The notes below the pieces were generated by a model that saw nothing but the letters and a program-made list of their open reading frames with translations, had not been told where the DNA came from and ran no database searches. A DNA stretch of 34,885 nucleotides from Desulfurococcales archaeon (lineage in GTDB: Archaea; Thermoproteota; Thermoprotei_A; Sulfolobales; WAQK01): the NCBI GenBank assembly GCA_027083135.1, contig JALWQH010000053.1, forward strand, positions 1 to 34,885, written 5' to 3'. Each line of letters starts with the position of its first letter. Within the stretch, counting starts at the first letter, position 1. Positions 7,331 to 15,327 of the stretch are shown piece after piece. The position numbers and the translations under genes were made by a program.

Positions 7331-8392
7331 TTGAGCCAGCCTATACATACCATAGATCTGCCTAAGAAGGTTGTCGTGGGGAGAGGCGTTATAGAGGATG
7401 CTCCATCCTTTATAGCGGAGCTGCGTCTACCCCACCCCCTTCTCCTAGTCACGGGGCCGAGGGTTCTAGGCGTAGCTGGACGCCGCCTACAGGAGCTCCT
7501 AGAGGATAAGGGATACAGTGTATACAGCGTGGTGGTTGAGGAGGCTACTGTGAAGGAGGCTGAGAAAGTAGCATCCATGGCGAGGGAGACGGGTGCAGGC
7601 ACAATAATAGGCCTGGGAGGGGGGAAGAGCATAGATGTGGCTAAGTATGCTTCATCCAAGACAGACAGGGTGTTTGTAAGCATGCCTACAGCCCCCTCGC
7701 ATGACGGCGTTGCATCCCCCTTCGCCTCGCTTAAAGGGAGCACTAGTCACCCCATGTCTTTCAGGGCCAGGGAGCCCATGCTGATACTAGCCGACCTCGA
7801 CGTGATGGCTGAGGCTCCTCGGAGGCTAGTTGCATCAGGGGTAGGCGACATGGTCGGCAAGTTCACAGCAGTGCTTGACTGGAGGCTGGCGCATAGGCTT
7901 CTAAACGAGTATTACGGGGAGTACGCTGCGTCCCTGGCACTCATGTCAGCCAAGCATGTTGCAAGGTATGTTAATGAAATAGCTAGGGGAGGGGCTGAGG
8001 GTGTGAGAATACTTGTGGAGGCCCTGATAAGCAGCAGCGTCGCCATGTGTATAGCAGGATCCACGAGGCCTGCCAGCGGCTCCGAGCATCTATTCAGCCA
8101 TGCATTGGATCTAGTGGCGTCGCATCCAGCCTTACATGGAGAGCAGGTGGGTGTGGGTACAATAATGATGAGTTATCTTCACGGGAGGAACTGGAAGGCT
8201 ATAAGGAAGGTTCTACGCATAGTAGGCGCACCAACCACTGCAAAAGAACTGGGAGTAACTGATGAACAAGTGCTGAAAGCCCTAGTCACAGCCCATAAGA
8301 TCAGGCCTGAACGCTACACTATTCTCGGCGATAGGGGGTTGAGTTGGGAGGCGGCTGAGAAGCTTGCCAGAATAACAGGGGTTATAGACTAG
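7331..8392 (+). CDS. egsA: sn-Glycerol-1-phosphate dehydrogenase
   Basis: Reduces dihydroxyacetone phosphate to sn-glycerol-1-phosphate with NAD(P)H, the step that fixes the stereochemistry of archaeal ether lipids. The 353-residue protein has the expected N-terminal LPKKVVVGRGVI, the nucleotide-binding GLGGGKSIDVAKY, the SMPTAPSHDGVASPFAS substrate segment, and zinc ligands in SGVGDMVGKF (Asp), GSEHLFSHAL (His) and HGEQVGVG (His). Length matches the family. The only usable start is TTG 7331; an in-frame stop lies just upstream. UPF0179 follows 5 bases after the stop, so the two are likely one transcript. Confidence 0.95.
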   Translation: MSQPIHTIDLPKKVVVGRGVIEDAPSFIAELRLPHPLLLVTGPRVLGVAGRRLQELLEDKGYSVYSVVVEEATVKEAEKVASMARETGAGTIIGLGGGKSIDVAKYASSKTDRVFVSMPTAPSHDGVASPFASLKGSTSHPMSFRAREPMLILADLDVMAEAPRRLVASGVGDMVGKFTAVLDWRLAHRLLNEYYGEYAASLALMSAKHVARYVNEIARGGAEGVRILVEALISSSVAMCIAGSTRPASGSEHLFSHALDLVASHPALHGEQVGVGTIMMSYLHGRNWKAIRKVLRIVGAPTTAKELGVTDEQVLKALVTAHKIRPERYTILGDRGLSWEAAEKLARITGVID

Positions 8393-8397
8393 GAGAG

Positions 8398-8850
8398 ATG
8401 AGCGTCATGGAGGCCTCCCCAATCATAACGCTGCTCCCAGAGAACATGGCTAGGAAGGGTGTAATATTTGTGAGCGGGGAGGCGGGGCCTGAGTGCACTA
8501 GGTGTAAGCTTAGGAGGGTATGCATAGAGAACCTGAAGCCTGGACACGTGTACAGGGTTGTAAGAGCTAGGAGAATGACGCATAAGTGCCCGATCTACGG
8601 GACGGTGAGAGTAGTTGAGGTGGAGGAGGCTGAGTTTGAGGTGGCTGTGGAGCCTAGATTAGCCATGCCTGGAGCAATCATAAAATACAGGCCTATAAGA
8701 TGCCCGTTCAAACTATGCCCCCACTACAGGTCATGCTCCCCTGAATTCATTAGGGGGGAGATCAGGGTTAAGATCCTTGAGGTTCGCGGCCCTCTTGAGT
8801 GTCCTCGGGGGCTTCGGCTACGCCTTGTCCTTGTACGGGCTGTTGACTAG
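8398..8850 (+). CDS. UPF0179 family cysteine-rich protein
   Basis: A 150-residue archaeal protein of the uncharacterised UPF0179 family. It shows two cysteine groups, CTRCKLRRVC (residues about 33-42) and CPFKLCPHYRSC (about 102-113), plus MTHKCPIYG and a C-terminal LECPRG. The spacing is suggestive of metal or iron-sulfur binding, which is inference. The start follows TAGGAGAG and lies 5 bases after egsA. Its last 83 bases are antisense to the 3' end of the FKBP gene; the conserved GPLECPRG lies inside the overlap, so the C-terminus appears real. Confidence 0.85.
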   Translation: MSVMEASPIITLLPENMARKGVIFVSGEAGPECTRCKLRRVCIENLKPGHVYRVVRARRMTHKCPIYGTVRVVEVEEAEFEVAVEPRLAMPGAIIKYRPIRCPFKLCPHYRSCSPEFIRGEIRVKILEVRGPLECPRGLRLRLVLVRAVD

Positions 8851-9604
8851 GCTCTTCACCCTCCTCAGGCTTCTCCCCAGCTTCCCCTGTCTTTTCAGCA
8901 GGCTTCTCAGCTGGCTGCGGGTTAACATGCTTCTCGATGAATCTCACCTCCCTGATCCATGGCAGATACCTGAAGATCTCCGTTGCGGCAGCCTTCTTAG
9001 CATACTGTATGTCCTCGGCTAGGAACGCCTCCTCAGGTATTTCCACACTAACTACTCCGTCCTCACTCATGGTGACCTTGATTTTCTCCTCTGGTATCCT
9101 CCTCATACGTCTGTGTAGAAGTGCTTTGATTTTCTCCTCAGGCTCCTCTATCTTCCTCACAACCTTCAACTCGTATACTAGTGTCTTGCCTGCCAGGGGG
9201 TGGTTGAAATCCACTACTACGCGTCCCCCGCTCACGCTCTTCACTGTTGCTGGGACACCATTAACCTCGACTATTTTTCCAGGCCTGGGCTCTATGTTAG
9301 CCCGCCTGAACTCGCGTAGGGGGAGTATTCTCACCTTCCTGGGATCCCTTGCCCCATAGGCTTTTTCCGGCGGAACCTCTATTTCCTTCTCCACTCCCAC
9401 GTCGAGATCATAGAGTGCTTCCTCAAGGCCTTTAACAATCCTCCCCTCCCCCAGCACTACTAGGAGAGGCTCATACACCTTATCCTCGCTGAAGATCTTC
9501 GCCTTCCTCGCTGTTTCAGCGCTGGTCGTCTCTATGATCTCACCTGTCTCCTTGATCCTGGCAGTATATTCTATGACTATGAAGTCCCCTTTCTTAAATG
9601 CCAC
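8768..9604 (-). CDS. FKBP-type peptidyl-prolyl isomerase, long archaeal form
   Basis: A SlyD-like FKBP of about 278 residues that assists protein folding. The FKBP domain runs from KKGDFIVIEYTARI through a flap insert (about 85-130, SGGRVVVDFNHPLAGKTLVYEL) and LVVLGEGRIVKGLEEAL. A C-terminal domain (about 150-215) typical of the long archaeal form follows, then a ~50-residue tail dominated by Pro, Glu, Gly and Gln (PAEKPAEKTGEAGEKPEEGE). I chose GTG 9604 because GGTGAT lies 4 bases upstream and the protein then begins MAFKKGDFIV like its relatives; GTG 9613 is the longer alternative. It has its own TATA at 9640-9650. The acidic tail is coded antisense to the end of UPF0179. Confidence 0.93.
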   Translation of the reverse strand: MAFKKGDFIVIEYTARIKETGEIIETTSAETARKAKIFSEDKVYEPLLVVLGEGRIVKGLEEALYDLDVGVEKEIEVPPEKAYGARDPRKVRILPLREFRRANIEPRPGKIVEVNGVPATVKSVSGGRVVVDFNHPLAGKTLVYELKVVRKIEEPEEKIKALLHRRMRRIPEEKIKVTMSEDGVVSVEIPEEAFLAEDIQYAKKAAATEIFRYLPWIREVRFIEKHVNPQPAEKPAEKTGEAGEKPEEGEEPSQQPVQGQGVAEAPEDTQEGREPQGS

Positions 9605-9639
9605 TGCAATCACCGCTAGAAGCCGTGGGTACTACAAGT

Positions 9640-9650
9640 ATTTTAATATG
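9640..9650 (-). promoter_or_regulatory. TATA box of the FKBP gene
   Basis: CATATTAAAAT on the minus strand lies about 40 bases before the GTG at 9604, predicting transcription from about 9619. Confidence 0.55.
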
Positions 9651-9660
9651 TTTCCGTTTC

Positions 9661-9696
9661 CCCATCCTAGGTCGTTGTAGGCTTCTCTAGGATGGG
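9661..9696. repeat. Inverted repeat with perfect 10-bp arms
   Basis: CCCATCCTAG (9661-9670) and CTAGGATGGG (9687-9696) are exact inverted copies around a 16-base loop. The extended left-arm 12-mer CCATCCTAGGTC recurs at 9902-9913 at the end of the Nip7-like gene, where it codes DLGW. The hairpin lies upstream of the FKBP TATA box and downstream of the Nip7-like gene, so it could be a transcript 3'-end structure, an operator, or a relic of partial duplication. Confidence 0.7.
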
Positions 9697-9880
9697 TTGC
9701 CTCATCTCCATGCTTCACTGTAGCCGCTCAGTATAGGGGTCATGGATATCCTCGGGTAAACGGCACACCCTGCATCCATGATGACTCCTCCCTCAGGGGC
9801 AAAGCTCATCACAGGCAACAATAAAGCAACACGCACAGACCCATAGAACCTTATCCAGGAAACTGTAGCATACTTTAAGC
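9697..9880. other. Non-coding gap between the FKBP and Nip7-like genes
   Basis: No convincing gene was found here. A 67-codon minus-strand frame (9702-9905) starts inside the Nip7-like gene but has no recognisable domain. A minus-strand TATA-like GCTTAAAGTA at 9871-9880 could start a short transcript of about 180 bases ending at the 9661-9696 hairpin, which would suit a small RNA, but no C/D-box or other RNA signature is complete. Confidence 0.4.
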
Positions 9881-10420
9881 CTAGCCTGCGCGGCGGAGAT
9901 ACCATCCTAGGTCAAGCTTGTTCTCCACGCATACACTCCCCTTCTTCTCGAAGACTCCTAGGCCTAGCGCTTCTCCCCGCTTGTTGGCAACTATCACTAA
10001 CTGCCTCCTCCTCGGCTTCCCACCCTTCACCCTTAACACCGAGGAGCATAGTATGTCCCTACCGTATAGGAAGAGCATCCCCGCCTTCTCTGAGACATAG
10101 ACTACCCCTCTCTCAGCTATTCCAACAATGAGCTGTATTAGGGGTAGGGAAGGAGTGAATGAGCCTCTCCTCACCCATCCTAGGAACAAGCCTGCGGAGT
10201 ATGGGTGTCTTCCAAGCCTGCCTATAATGCCTGTAAGCTTCTCCACCTCTGCTCCAAGTAGGTGGAGCTCCACCCAGTAGGCCTCCACAGCATATATTTC
10301 TCCTCCCCTAAGCACGTTTAGGGCTTCTTCTCCAAAACTATCTGCTAGGGTTTTTCTGAGGAGGCGCTTCTCCCAGGGGGAGGCCTTCCTGAACACTACT
10401 TCTCTTTCACCAGCCTGCAT
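9881..10420 (-). CDS. PUA-domain protein, Nip7-like
   Basis: A 179-residue protein with an N-terminal pre-PUA domain (about 1-95, with SFGEEALNVLRGGEIYAVEAYWVELH) and a C-terminal PUA-like domain (about 95-179, with GVVYVSEKAGMLFLYGRDILCSSVLRV and a late GEALGLGVFE strand). This arrangement resembles archaeal Nip7/UPF0113-type RNA-binding proteins involved in ribosome biogenesis; the assignment rests on architecture and is moderate. It overlaps the RNA m5C methyltransferase gene by 25 bases and has GGAGGG 9 bases before its ATG, so the pair is co-transcribed. Together they suggest rRNA or tRNA modification and assembly. Confidence 0.7.
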   Translation of the reverse strand: MQAGEREVVFRKASPWEKRLLRKTLADSFGEEALNVLRGGEIYAVEAYWVELHLLGAEVEKLTGIIGRLGRHPYSAGLFLGWVRRGSFTPSLPLIQLIVGIAERGVVYVSEKAGMLFLYGRDILCSSVLRVKGGKPRRRQLVIVANKRGEALGLGVFEKKGSVCVENKLDLGWYLRRAG

Positions 10421-11376
10421 GTGAAGAAACCCTCCGTTCCATGCCTATGAGGATAAAGTCTGCGGCACATCTTTGCCTCCTCGAACAGCAGGCCTCTATA
10501 CTCAATTAGCCCTGGATCCCCCACGCTTATTCCAGGCTCAGACACCCTCACACCGCTCCTCATCCTCAAAACCCTGCTGACAACATATTCGTTCTCCTCA
10601 GGCGCTATACTGCATGTCGAGTAAACTATTACGCCTCCGGGAGACGCTATATCAATGGCTGTTAAGAGGAGTTCGACCTGAAGGCTCGACGCTTTTTTAA
10701 GGTCACCTATAGTCCTGCTCCTCTTCCTCGAAGGATCCAGGGGTATTAATCCCTCCCCAGTGCAGGGAGCATCTAGGAGAACCTTGGAGAAAGTATTCTT
10801 CAATGGTGCCAGCATTCTTGCATCCATTCTCAGCACCACTGTGTTAGTGACACCCATCCGATTCAGAGATGCCCTCAGAGCCTTCACTCTCCTCCTCGAA
10901 GCCTCGACCGCCAGTATGGCCCCCCTGTTACCCATAAGCTGGGCGAGCTGGGTGGTCTTCCCCCCAGGAGCCGCAGCCATGTCTACTACAAGGTCATCCG
11001 CTGTGGGTGAGAGGGAATAGGCTGGAAGCATGGAGGCTGCACCCTGTATATAATAGTATCCAAGCAGGTATTCGAGCGTCGCTCCAAGGGATACTGTGCT
11101 CCCTGTAACCCAGAATCCATGCGGGGCCCAGGGTACGGGTTCAAGCCTGAAGCCCTTCTCCCTAAGCCTCGACTCCAGGCTACTGCACTCCGTCTTAAGG
11201 GTGTTGCACCTTATGGATCTCCTTAAAGGATGCTCACATGCTTCAAGGAACTCCACGGTCTCCTCGAGGGATCCGAAGATCTCAAGATATCTCTCCACCA
11301 TGTATGGTAGATACCCGTACTTCTCAGCAAGCCTCACAGCCTGCCGCCCAGGCTTCACGTTAAAGATTTCTTCCAT
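10396..11376 (-). CDS. NOL1/NOP2/Sun family RNA cytosine-5 methyltransferase
   Basis: Transfers a methyl group from SAM to C5 of cytosine in tRNA or rRNA. The 326-residue protein has an N-terminal RNA-recognition region (SIRCNTLKT), SAM motif I VVDMAAAPGGKTTQ (APGGKT at 136-141), motif IV DAPCTGEG with Cys205, and motif VI YSTCSIAPEENE with the catalytic Cys255. Both cysteines of the RsmB/Nop2 dual-cysteine mechanism are present. Whether it is the tRNA (aTrm4-like) or rRNA enzyme cannot be told from the sequence. The ATG follows AGAGGCGGG, the gene is divergent from the CYTH gene with only 39 bases between them, and it overlaps the Nip7-like gene downstream. Confidence 0.92.
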   Translation of the reverse strand: MEEIFNVKPGRQAVRLAEKYGYLPYMVERYLEIFGSLEETVEFLEACEHPLRRSIRCNTLKTECSSLESRLREKGFRLEPVPWAPHGFWVTGSTVSLGATLEYLLGYYYIQGAASMLPAYSLSPTADDLVVDMAAAPGGKTTQLAQLMGNRGAILAVEASRRRVKALRASLNRMGVTNTVVLRMDARMLAPLKNTFSKVLLDAPCTGEGLIPLDPSRKRSRTIGDLKKASSLQVELLLTAIDIASPGGVIVYSTCSIAPEENEYVVSRVLRMRSGVRVSEPGISVGDPGLIEYRGLLFEEAKMCRRLYPHRHGTEGFFTCRLVKEK

Positions 11377-11415
11377 CCCGCCTCTAAGAAAAATTGTCGC
11401 GGGGCTGTATATGAA

Positions 11416-11958
11416 GTGCTCGAAACAGAGGCTAAGTTCAGGGTTGAGAGCCTGGAGCCCGTGAGGAGGCGCCTCAAAGATCTAGGCGCAGTGTTCCTAG
11501 AGGCATGCGAGGAGACCGACATATACTATAATTATGAAGCCGAGGTATGCGGGGATCTAGCCTTAAGCGACGAGGCGCTTAGGCTTAGAATAAGCAAGGG
11601 GGGAGCGGAGCTAACATATAAGGGCCCCCGGCTGGAAGGGCCTTATAAGAGCAGGGTGGAGCTAACAGTCACAGTATCGGATCCCGCCATGATGTCGGAG
11701 ATCCTCAGGCATATAGGCCTAGCAGAGGCTGCCGTGGTTAGGAAGAAGAGAGAGAAATATGGGCTTGGAGACACGGTGATCTCCCTGGACTCCGTGGAGA
11801 GGCTGGGAACCTTCGTTGAAATAGAGTATGCTGGTGGGAGGGGAGACGCATCTAAGACTATAAGCAGGGTGGCGGGCCTCCTAGGCCTCACTAATCCTAC
11901 CTCAAAGAGCTACCTTGAACTAATAGTAGAGGGCACTGCGGGGGAGAGGCATGCATAG
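11416..11958 (+). CDS. CYTH domain protein (CyaB/class IV adenylate cyclase-like)
   Basis: A 180-residue CYTH-fold protein, a family that binds triphosphorylated substrates with divalent metals (class IV adenylate cyclase, thiamine triphosphatase, inorganic triphosphatase). The ExExK signature is at residues 3-7 (ETEAK). Further tunnel residues include LRLRISKGGAELTYKGP, SRVELTVTV, VVRKKREKY and GTFVEIEY. The start is GTG 11416, which gives the signature its usual N-terminal place. The substrate cannot be assigned. It overlaps the DUF62 gene by 8 bases and heads the run CYTH - DUF62 - nadM - rtcA, a set of nucleotide-handling enzymes. Confidence 0.9.
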   Translation: MLETEAKFRVESLEPVRRRLKDLGAVFLEACEETDIYYNYEAEVCGDLALSDEALRLRISKGGAELTYKGPRLEGPYKSRVELTVTVSDPAMMSEILRHIGLAEAAVVRKKREKYGLGDTVISLDSVERLGTFVEIEYAGGRGDASKTISRVAGLLGLTNPTSKSYLELIVEGTAGERHA

Positions 11959-12739
11959 AAGGATAATCACGCTCACAACGGATTTCGGCTACTCGGACCC
12001 CTATGTAGGCATAATGAAGGGGGTTATCCTGGCAATAAACCCTGAGGCCAGAATAATTGACATTAGCCACGGAGTTAGGCCTTACAGTATTATTCACGGA
12101 GCCTATGTCCTACTAGCCTCCTATAAGTGGTTTCCACAGGGCTCCATACATGTAGTAGTGGTTGATCCAGGAGTAGGTACGGGTAGGAGGGCGTTGATCA
12201 TAAAAACCAGGAACTACTTGTTTGTCGGACCCGACAACGGCGTATTATCATGGGCTGCCCGCGAAGACGGTGTTGCAGAGATAATTGACGCCAGCCTATC
12301 AGAGTTCAGGCTGCCAAACCCCTCCCATACTTTTCATGGCAGAGACGTGTTCGCCCCTATAGCGGCGTGGCTTAGCCTAGGCTTCAAGCCCAAGGATCTC
12401 GGAGAACCTGTAGGCAGCATGGTTACCCTAAAGCCTCCCAGATGCGAGGCCTCGGAGAACACTATTGAGACTGAGGTCATAGTTGTAGACGGCTTCGGCA
12501 ACCTTATACTTGGATGCAGGGGCCCCATGGGTCTGAAACCAGGGATGAAGGTACTGGTATCTGCCGGCGGCAGGGTTTTCCAAGCCTCCTTCACTCTGAG
12601 GTTCGCTGATGTCCCACCCGGACAAACGTTGCTGCATGTTAATAGCCTCGGCTTCCTAGAGGTCAGCGTTAATATGGGTAATGCCTCTGTCACCACGGGC
12701 CTAAAGGAGGGAGATGAGGTATGGTTGAAGAGAAGCTGA
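11951..12739 (+). CDS. SAM hydroxide adenosyltransferase (DUF62)
   Basis: A 262-residue member of the DUF62/duf-62 family, whose characterised archaeal members hydrolyse S-adenosylmethionine to adenosine and methionine. Motifs in order are LTTDFGYSDPYVGIMKG at the N-terminus, DISHGV, VVVDPGVGTGRRAL, FVGPDNGVLS and TFHGRDVFAPIAA, including the Asp/Arg/His activating-water set reported for these enzymes, followed by the C-terminal beta domain with IVVDGFGNLI. The ATG is preceded by GGGGGAGAGG and the gene overlaps nadM by 19 bases. Its role in the cell is unsettled; SAM turnover is the family-level inference. Confidence 0.92.
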   Translation: MHRRIITLTTDFGYSDPYVGIMKGVILAINPEARIIDISHGVRPYSIIHGAYVLLASYKWFPQGSIHVVVVDPGVGTGRRALIIKTRNYLFVGPDNGVLSWAAREDGVAEIIDASLSEFRLPNPSHTFHGRDVFAPIAAWLSLGFKPKDLGEPVGSMVTLKPPRCEASENTIETEVIVVDGFGNLILGCRGPMGLKPGMKVLVSAGGRVFQASFTLRFADVPPGQTLLHVNSLGFLEVSVNMGNASVTTGLKEGDEVWLKRS

Positions 12740-13251
12740 GAAGAGCTGTTTTTCCAGGAAGGTTTCAGCCTCCACACTACGGGCATCTGAGATCCATTAA
12801 GTGGGCCTTGGAGAGGGTGGAGGAGCTGGTAATAGTGATAGGCAGTGCTCAGGAAAGCCACACACTGGTCAACCCCTTCACTGCGGGGGAGAGGATGCTC
12901 ATGGTTAAATCAATGCTTAGGGAGGAGGGAGTCGACTTGTCGAGAATATACATAGTTCCAGTTGCAGACATAGCTATGAACGCGGTATGGGTGACCTATC
13001 TCTCAATGCTCATACCGCCCATAGATGCCGTTGTATCGAGGAACCCGCTTGTACTACGCTTGTTCAGGGAGGCTGGGTACAGGCTTCTAGTACCGCCGGC
13101 CTTCGAACGCGAGCAGCTGATGGCAACGAAGATCAGAGACCTCATGTTGAGAGGTAATGATTGGACGAGATATGTTCCCCCAAGCGTCGCCAGAATAGTT
13201 GAGGAGATAAGGGGGGCTGAGAGAATACGTGAAATAGCTCTCAGAGACTAG
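12721..13251 (+). CDS. nadM: Nicotinamide-nucleotide adenylyltransferase, archaeal type
   Basis: Joins NMN (or NaMN) and ATP to form NAD(+). The 176-residue protein carries the archaeal NMNAT signature PGRFQPPHYGH at residues 12-22 (the GRFQPPHxGH nucleotidyl-transferase motif), GSAQESHTLVNPFTAGERMLM for ribose/adenine contact, and ATKIRDLM, the counterpart of the ISSTKIR motif. The ATG lies after GGGAGATGAGGT inside the end of the DUF62 gene, so translation is probably coupled. rtcA follows 23 bases after the stop. Confidence 0.95.
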   Translation: MVEEKLRRAVFPGRFQPPHYGHLRSIKWALERVEELVIVIGSAQESHTLVNPFTAGERMLMVKSMLREEGVDLSRIYIVPVADIAMNAVWVTYLSMLIPPIDAVVSRNPLVLRLFREAGYRLLVPPAFEREQLMATKIRDLMLRGNDWTRYVPPSVARIVEEIRGAERIREIALRD

Positions 13252-13274
13252 TAGGGAAGCCTGGTGGCACAGGC

Positions 13275-14324
13275 ATGCTGGTAATAGATGGCAGCATGGG
13301 TGAGGGAGGAGGCCAGATACTCCGCACAACGCTGGCCCTAGCGGCAGCCACACTTAAGCCTGTTAAGATTATTAATATTAGGGCTAAGAGGAGGAATCCA
13401 GGCCTCGCTAGGCAGCACATGGTCGCGGTCAAGGTTCTAGCAGCGCTGAGCAACGCCTCTGTGGAGGGCCTCAGCCTAGGCTCCACTACGCTTGTCTTCA
13501 AACCCAGGGAGCTTAGAGGAGGATCCTACAGGTTTGACATAGGTACTGCGGGCAGTGTAACACTGGTTATACAGGCCCTCACACCCCTATCAGCATTCCT
13601 CCCCGAACCCATTGAAATAGAGCTTAGAGGTGGGACGGATGTGCCTTGGAGCCCAACTATAGACTATATACGCAGCGTGTACTCCTGGTTCCTGCGGCGC
13701 ATGGGCCTGGACATGGATGTGAGGCTGATTAGGCGGGGCCACTATCCACGTGGCGGAGGAGTGGTGAAGGTAACCGTGCCTAATCCTCCGAGAAGACTTA
13801 GGGGAATAACCATTGACCGTAGGGGCAGGGTGCTCAGAATACTGGGTAGAAGCCATGCTGTAAGGCTGCCGTCACACGTGGCTTTGAGGCAGGCGAGAGC
13901 GGCTGAAGATGCTCTGAGGAGGGCGGGGTACAGTGATGTAAGCATAGAGGCCGAGTACTATTCTAGGAGAAGTGACCCGCATCTAGGGCCTGGAAGCGGA
14001 ATAACACTGTGGGCTGAGGCTCAGAGCAGCGTGCTGGGAGCCGATGCTCTGGGAGCCCGAGGCAAGCCTGCAGAAAAGGTTGGTGAGGAAGCAGCATCTA
14101 AGCTCCTCTACGAGCTTAGAACAGAAGCGGCTCTTGACTCCCATATGGGGGACATGATCATCCCTCTAGCAGGCCTCGCACACGGCTACACTGATGTCAC
14201 CTGCTCTAAGGTGACCTCGCATACTGTGACAAACCTAGAGGTCACAAGGGTGATCCTGGGTATCGACGCCGACCTTACGGAGGGTTCTCCATGTAGGATC
14301 AGGGTCCATGGCCTCGGCTTATAG
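13275..14324 (+). CDS. rtcA: RNA 3'-terminal phosphate cyclase
   Basis: Converts RNA 3'-phosphate ends to 2',3'-cyclic phosphates with ATP through an adenylated histidine. The 349-residue protein has MLVIDGSMGEGGGQILRTTL at the N-terminus, ARQHMVAVKVLAAL, the GSVTLVIQALTPL segment, RGHYPRGGG, GSGITLWAE, and the C-terminal SHMGDMIIPLAGL in which H290 is the expected nucleotidylated His. The ATG has GGTGGC 7 bases upstream. It is the last gene of the CYTH-DUF62-nadM-rtcA run and overlaps the converging Nog1 gene by 26 bases. An MJ1316 RNA-end domain protein is coded 1 kb away. Confidence 0.95.
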   Translation: MLVIDGSMGEGGGQILRTTLALAAATLKPVKIINIRAKRRNPGLARQHMVAVKVLAALSNASVEGLSLGSTTLVFKPRELRGGSYRFDIGTAGSVTLVIQALTPLSAFLPEPIEIELRGGTDVPWSPTIDYIRSVYSWFLRRMGLDMDVRLIRRGHYPRGGGVVKVTVPNPPRRLRGITIDRRGRVLRILGRSHAVRLPSHVALRQARAAEDALRRAGYSDVSIEAEYYSRRSDPHLGPGSGITLWAEAQSSVLGADALGARGKPAEKVGEEAASKLLYELRTEAALDSHMGDMIIPLAGLAHGYTDVTCSKVTSHTVTNLEVTRVILGIDADLTEGSPCRIRVHGLGL

Positions 14325-15327
14325 TAGTTCTCCTAAGAGCTGTGAGGGCTATTCTACAGGCGGCTTCAACCATGGGTTCCAGGCCTAACCCTGTCTCAGC
14401 CGACACTACATACACGTTTTCATAGCCTCTTCTCCTCAGCTCCTCAACTATGGTTTCCGCCTCCCCTACGCCCAGCAGGTCAGCCTTATTCACACCTACA
14501 ATTATTCTCTCCCTACCAGTGATCCTCGTAATAGTGTTGTCAAGCAGGCTGAACTGCTGCTTCAGGTCATAGTAGGCTTGGGGGGAAGGATCTACCAGGA
14601 ATATGAGTGAATCTGCCAGATGCCTTATTGCCAGGATAGCCTTCATCTCTATCTCATTCCTCTCCTCCAGAGGCCTGTCAAGAATGCCTGGAGTATCTAT
14701 GAGCTGATACCTCGTCTCCCCTAAGAACATGTGGCCGACCATTATGCTCTTAGTTGTGAAGGGGTAGGAGGCTATTTCAGGCCTCGCCCTCGAGAGCCTT
14801 GAGAGAAGCGTTGACTTACCTGAGCTTGGAGCCCCAGCTATGATTATCTTAGGCTCATCCATGACTATTCCAGGAGCCCTTGAAAGAGCTATAACTCCCC
14901 TTTTAACTATGCCTAGACACTTCTCCCTTCTAAGCACCGATATCATTCTGCCCACAGCCTCCCTCCTAAGCCTGGAGGCTTCACGCGGATTCTCTGATGC
15001 AAGGATCCTATAGCGATACGTCTCATATATTCTCCTCAGAATGCGTGGCATGTAGCGTAGCCTGTAGACGCATTTACCGTACATTCCGTTGCATGCTAGT
15101 TCAGCCAGCTCAGCGTAAAATGGCGGCATGCTCTTAGGGCTAGGAAGATGCTTGACGAATAGCAGTCTACCCGTAATAATGTCGTACACCCTGCCCATCA
15201 ACCTCAGCTCGGATTCATAGTATTTTCCACCCCTCTCCAACGATAGTTTTCTCCTAGTGATCCTTGAGACTATTTCATCAGGAGTAGGGACATATATTTT
15301 CTTCATGATCTCCGGTATCGGCTCCAA
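14299..15327 (-). CDS. Nog1-like GTP-binding protein
   Basis: A 342-residue Obg-family GTPase of the archaeal Nog1 type, associated with large-subunit assembly. An alpha-helical N-terminal domain of about 155 residues (IYVPTPDEIVSRITRRK, KHLPSPKSMPPFYAEL) precedes the G domain with G1 GAPSSGKST, G2/G3 YPFTTKSI and LIDTPGILDRPLEERN, G4 NKAD and G5 VSAETG. It lacks the long C-terminal extension of eukaryotic Nog1, as is usual for archaea. Two starts are possible: TTG 15327, with GGGGTG 7-8 bases upstream, or ATG 15306, which forms an ATGA overlap with the DUF504 stop. Either way it is translationally linked to the DUF504 gene. Confidence 0.9.
   Translation of the reverse strand: MEPIPEIMKKIYVPTPDEIVSRITRRKLSLERGGKYYESELRLMGRVYDIITGRLLFVKHLPSPKSMPPFYAELAELACNGMYGKCVYRLRYMPRILRRIYETYRYRILASENPREASRLRREAVGRMISVLRREKCLGIVKRGVIALSRAPGIVMDEPKIIIAGAPSSGKSTLLSRLSRARPEIASYPFTTKSIMVGHMFLGETRYQLIDTPGILDRPLEERNEIEMKAILAIRHLADSLIFLVDPSPQAYYDLKQQFSLLDNTITRITGRERIIVGVNKADLLGVGEAETIVEELRRRGYENVYVVSAETGLGLEPMVEAACRIALTALRRTTISRGHGP

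Noticed and set aside
9648-9666. Mini origin-recognition-box-like TTTCCGTTTCCCC
   Set aside because: The order of the G-string and the AAAC element is wrong for known mini-ORBs and there is no cluster of copies.
9770-9820. Possible C/D-box sRNA (GTGATGA and CTGA on the minus strand)
   Set aside because: Only one C-like and one D'-like box fit; the C' and D boxes and the usual 50-65 base size are missing.
9702-9905. 67-codon minus-strand frame after the Nip7-like gene
   Set aside because: No recognisable domain, no ribosome-binding site of its own, and composition not clearly coding. Treated as part of the gap.
12334-12861. 175-codon minus-strand frame over DUF62 and nadM
   Set aside because: Antisense to two conserved genes with clear active-site motifs; a shadow frame.
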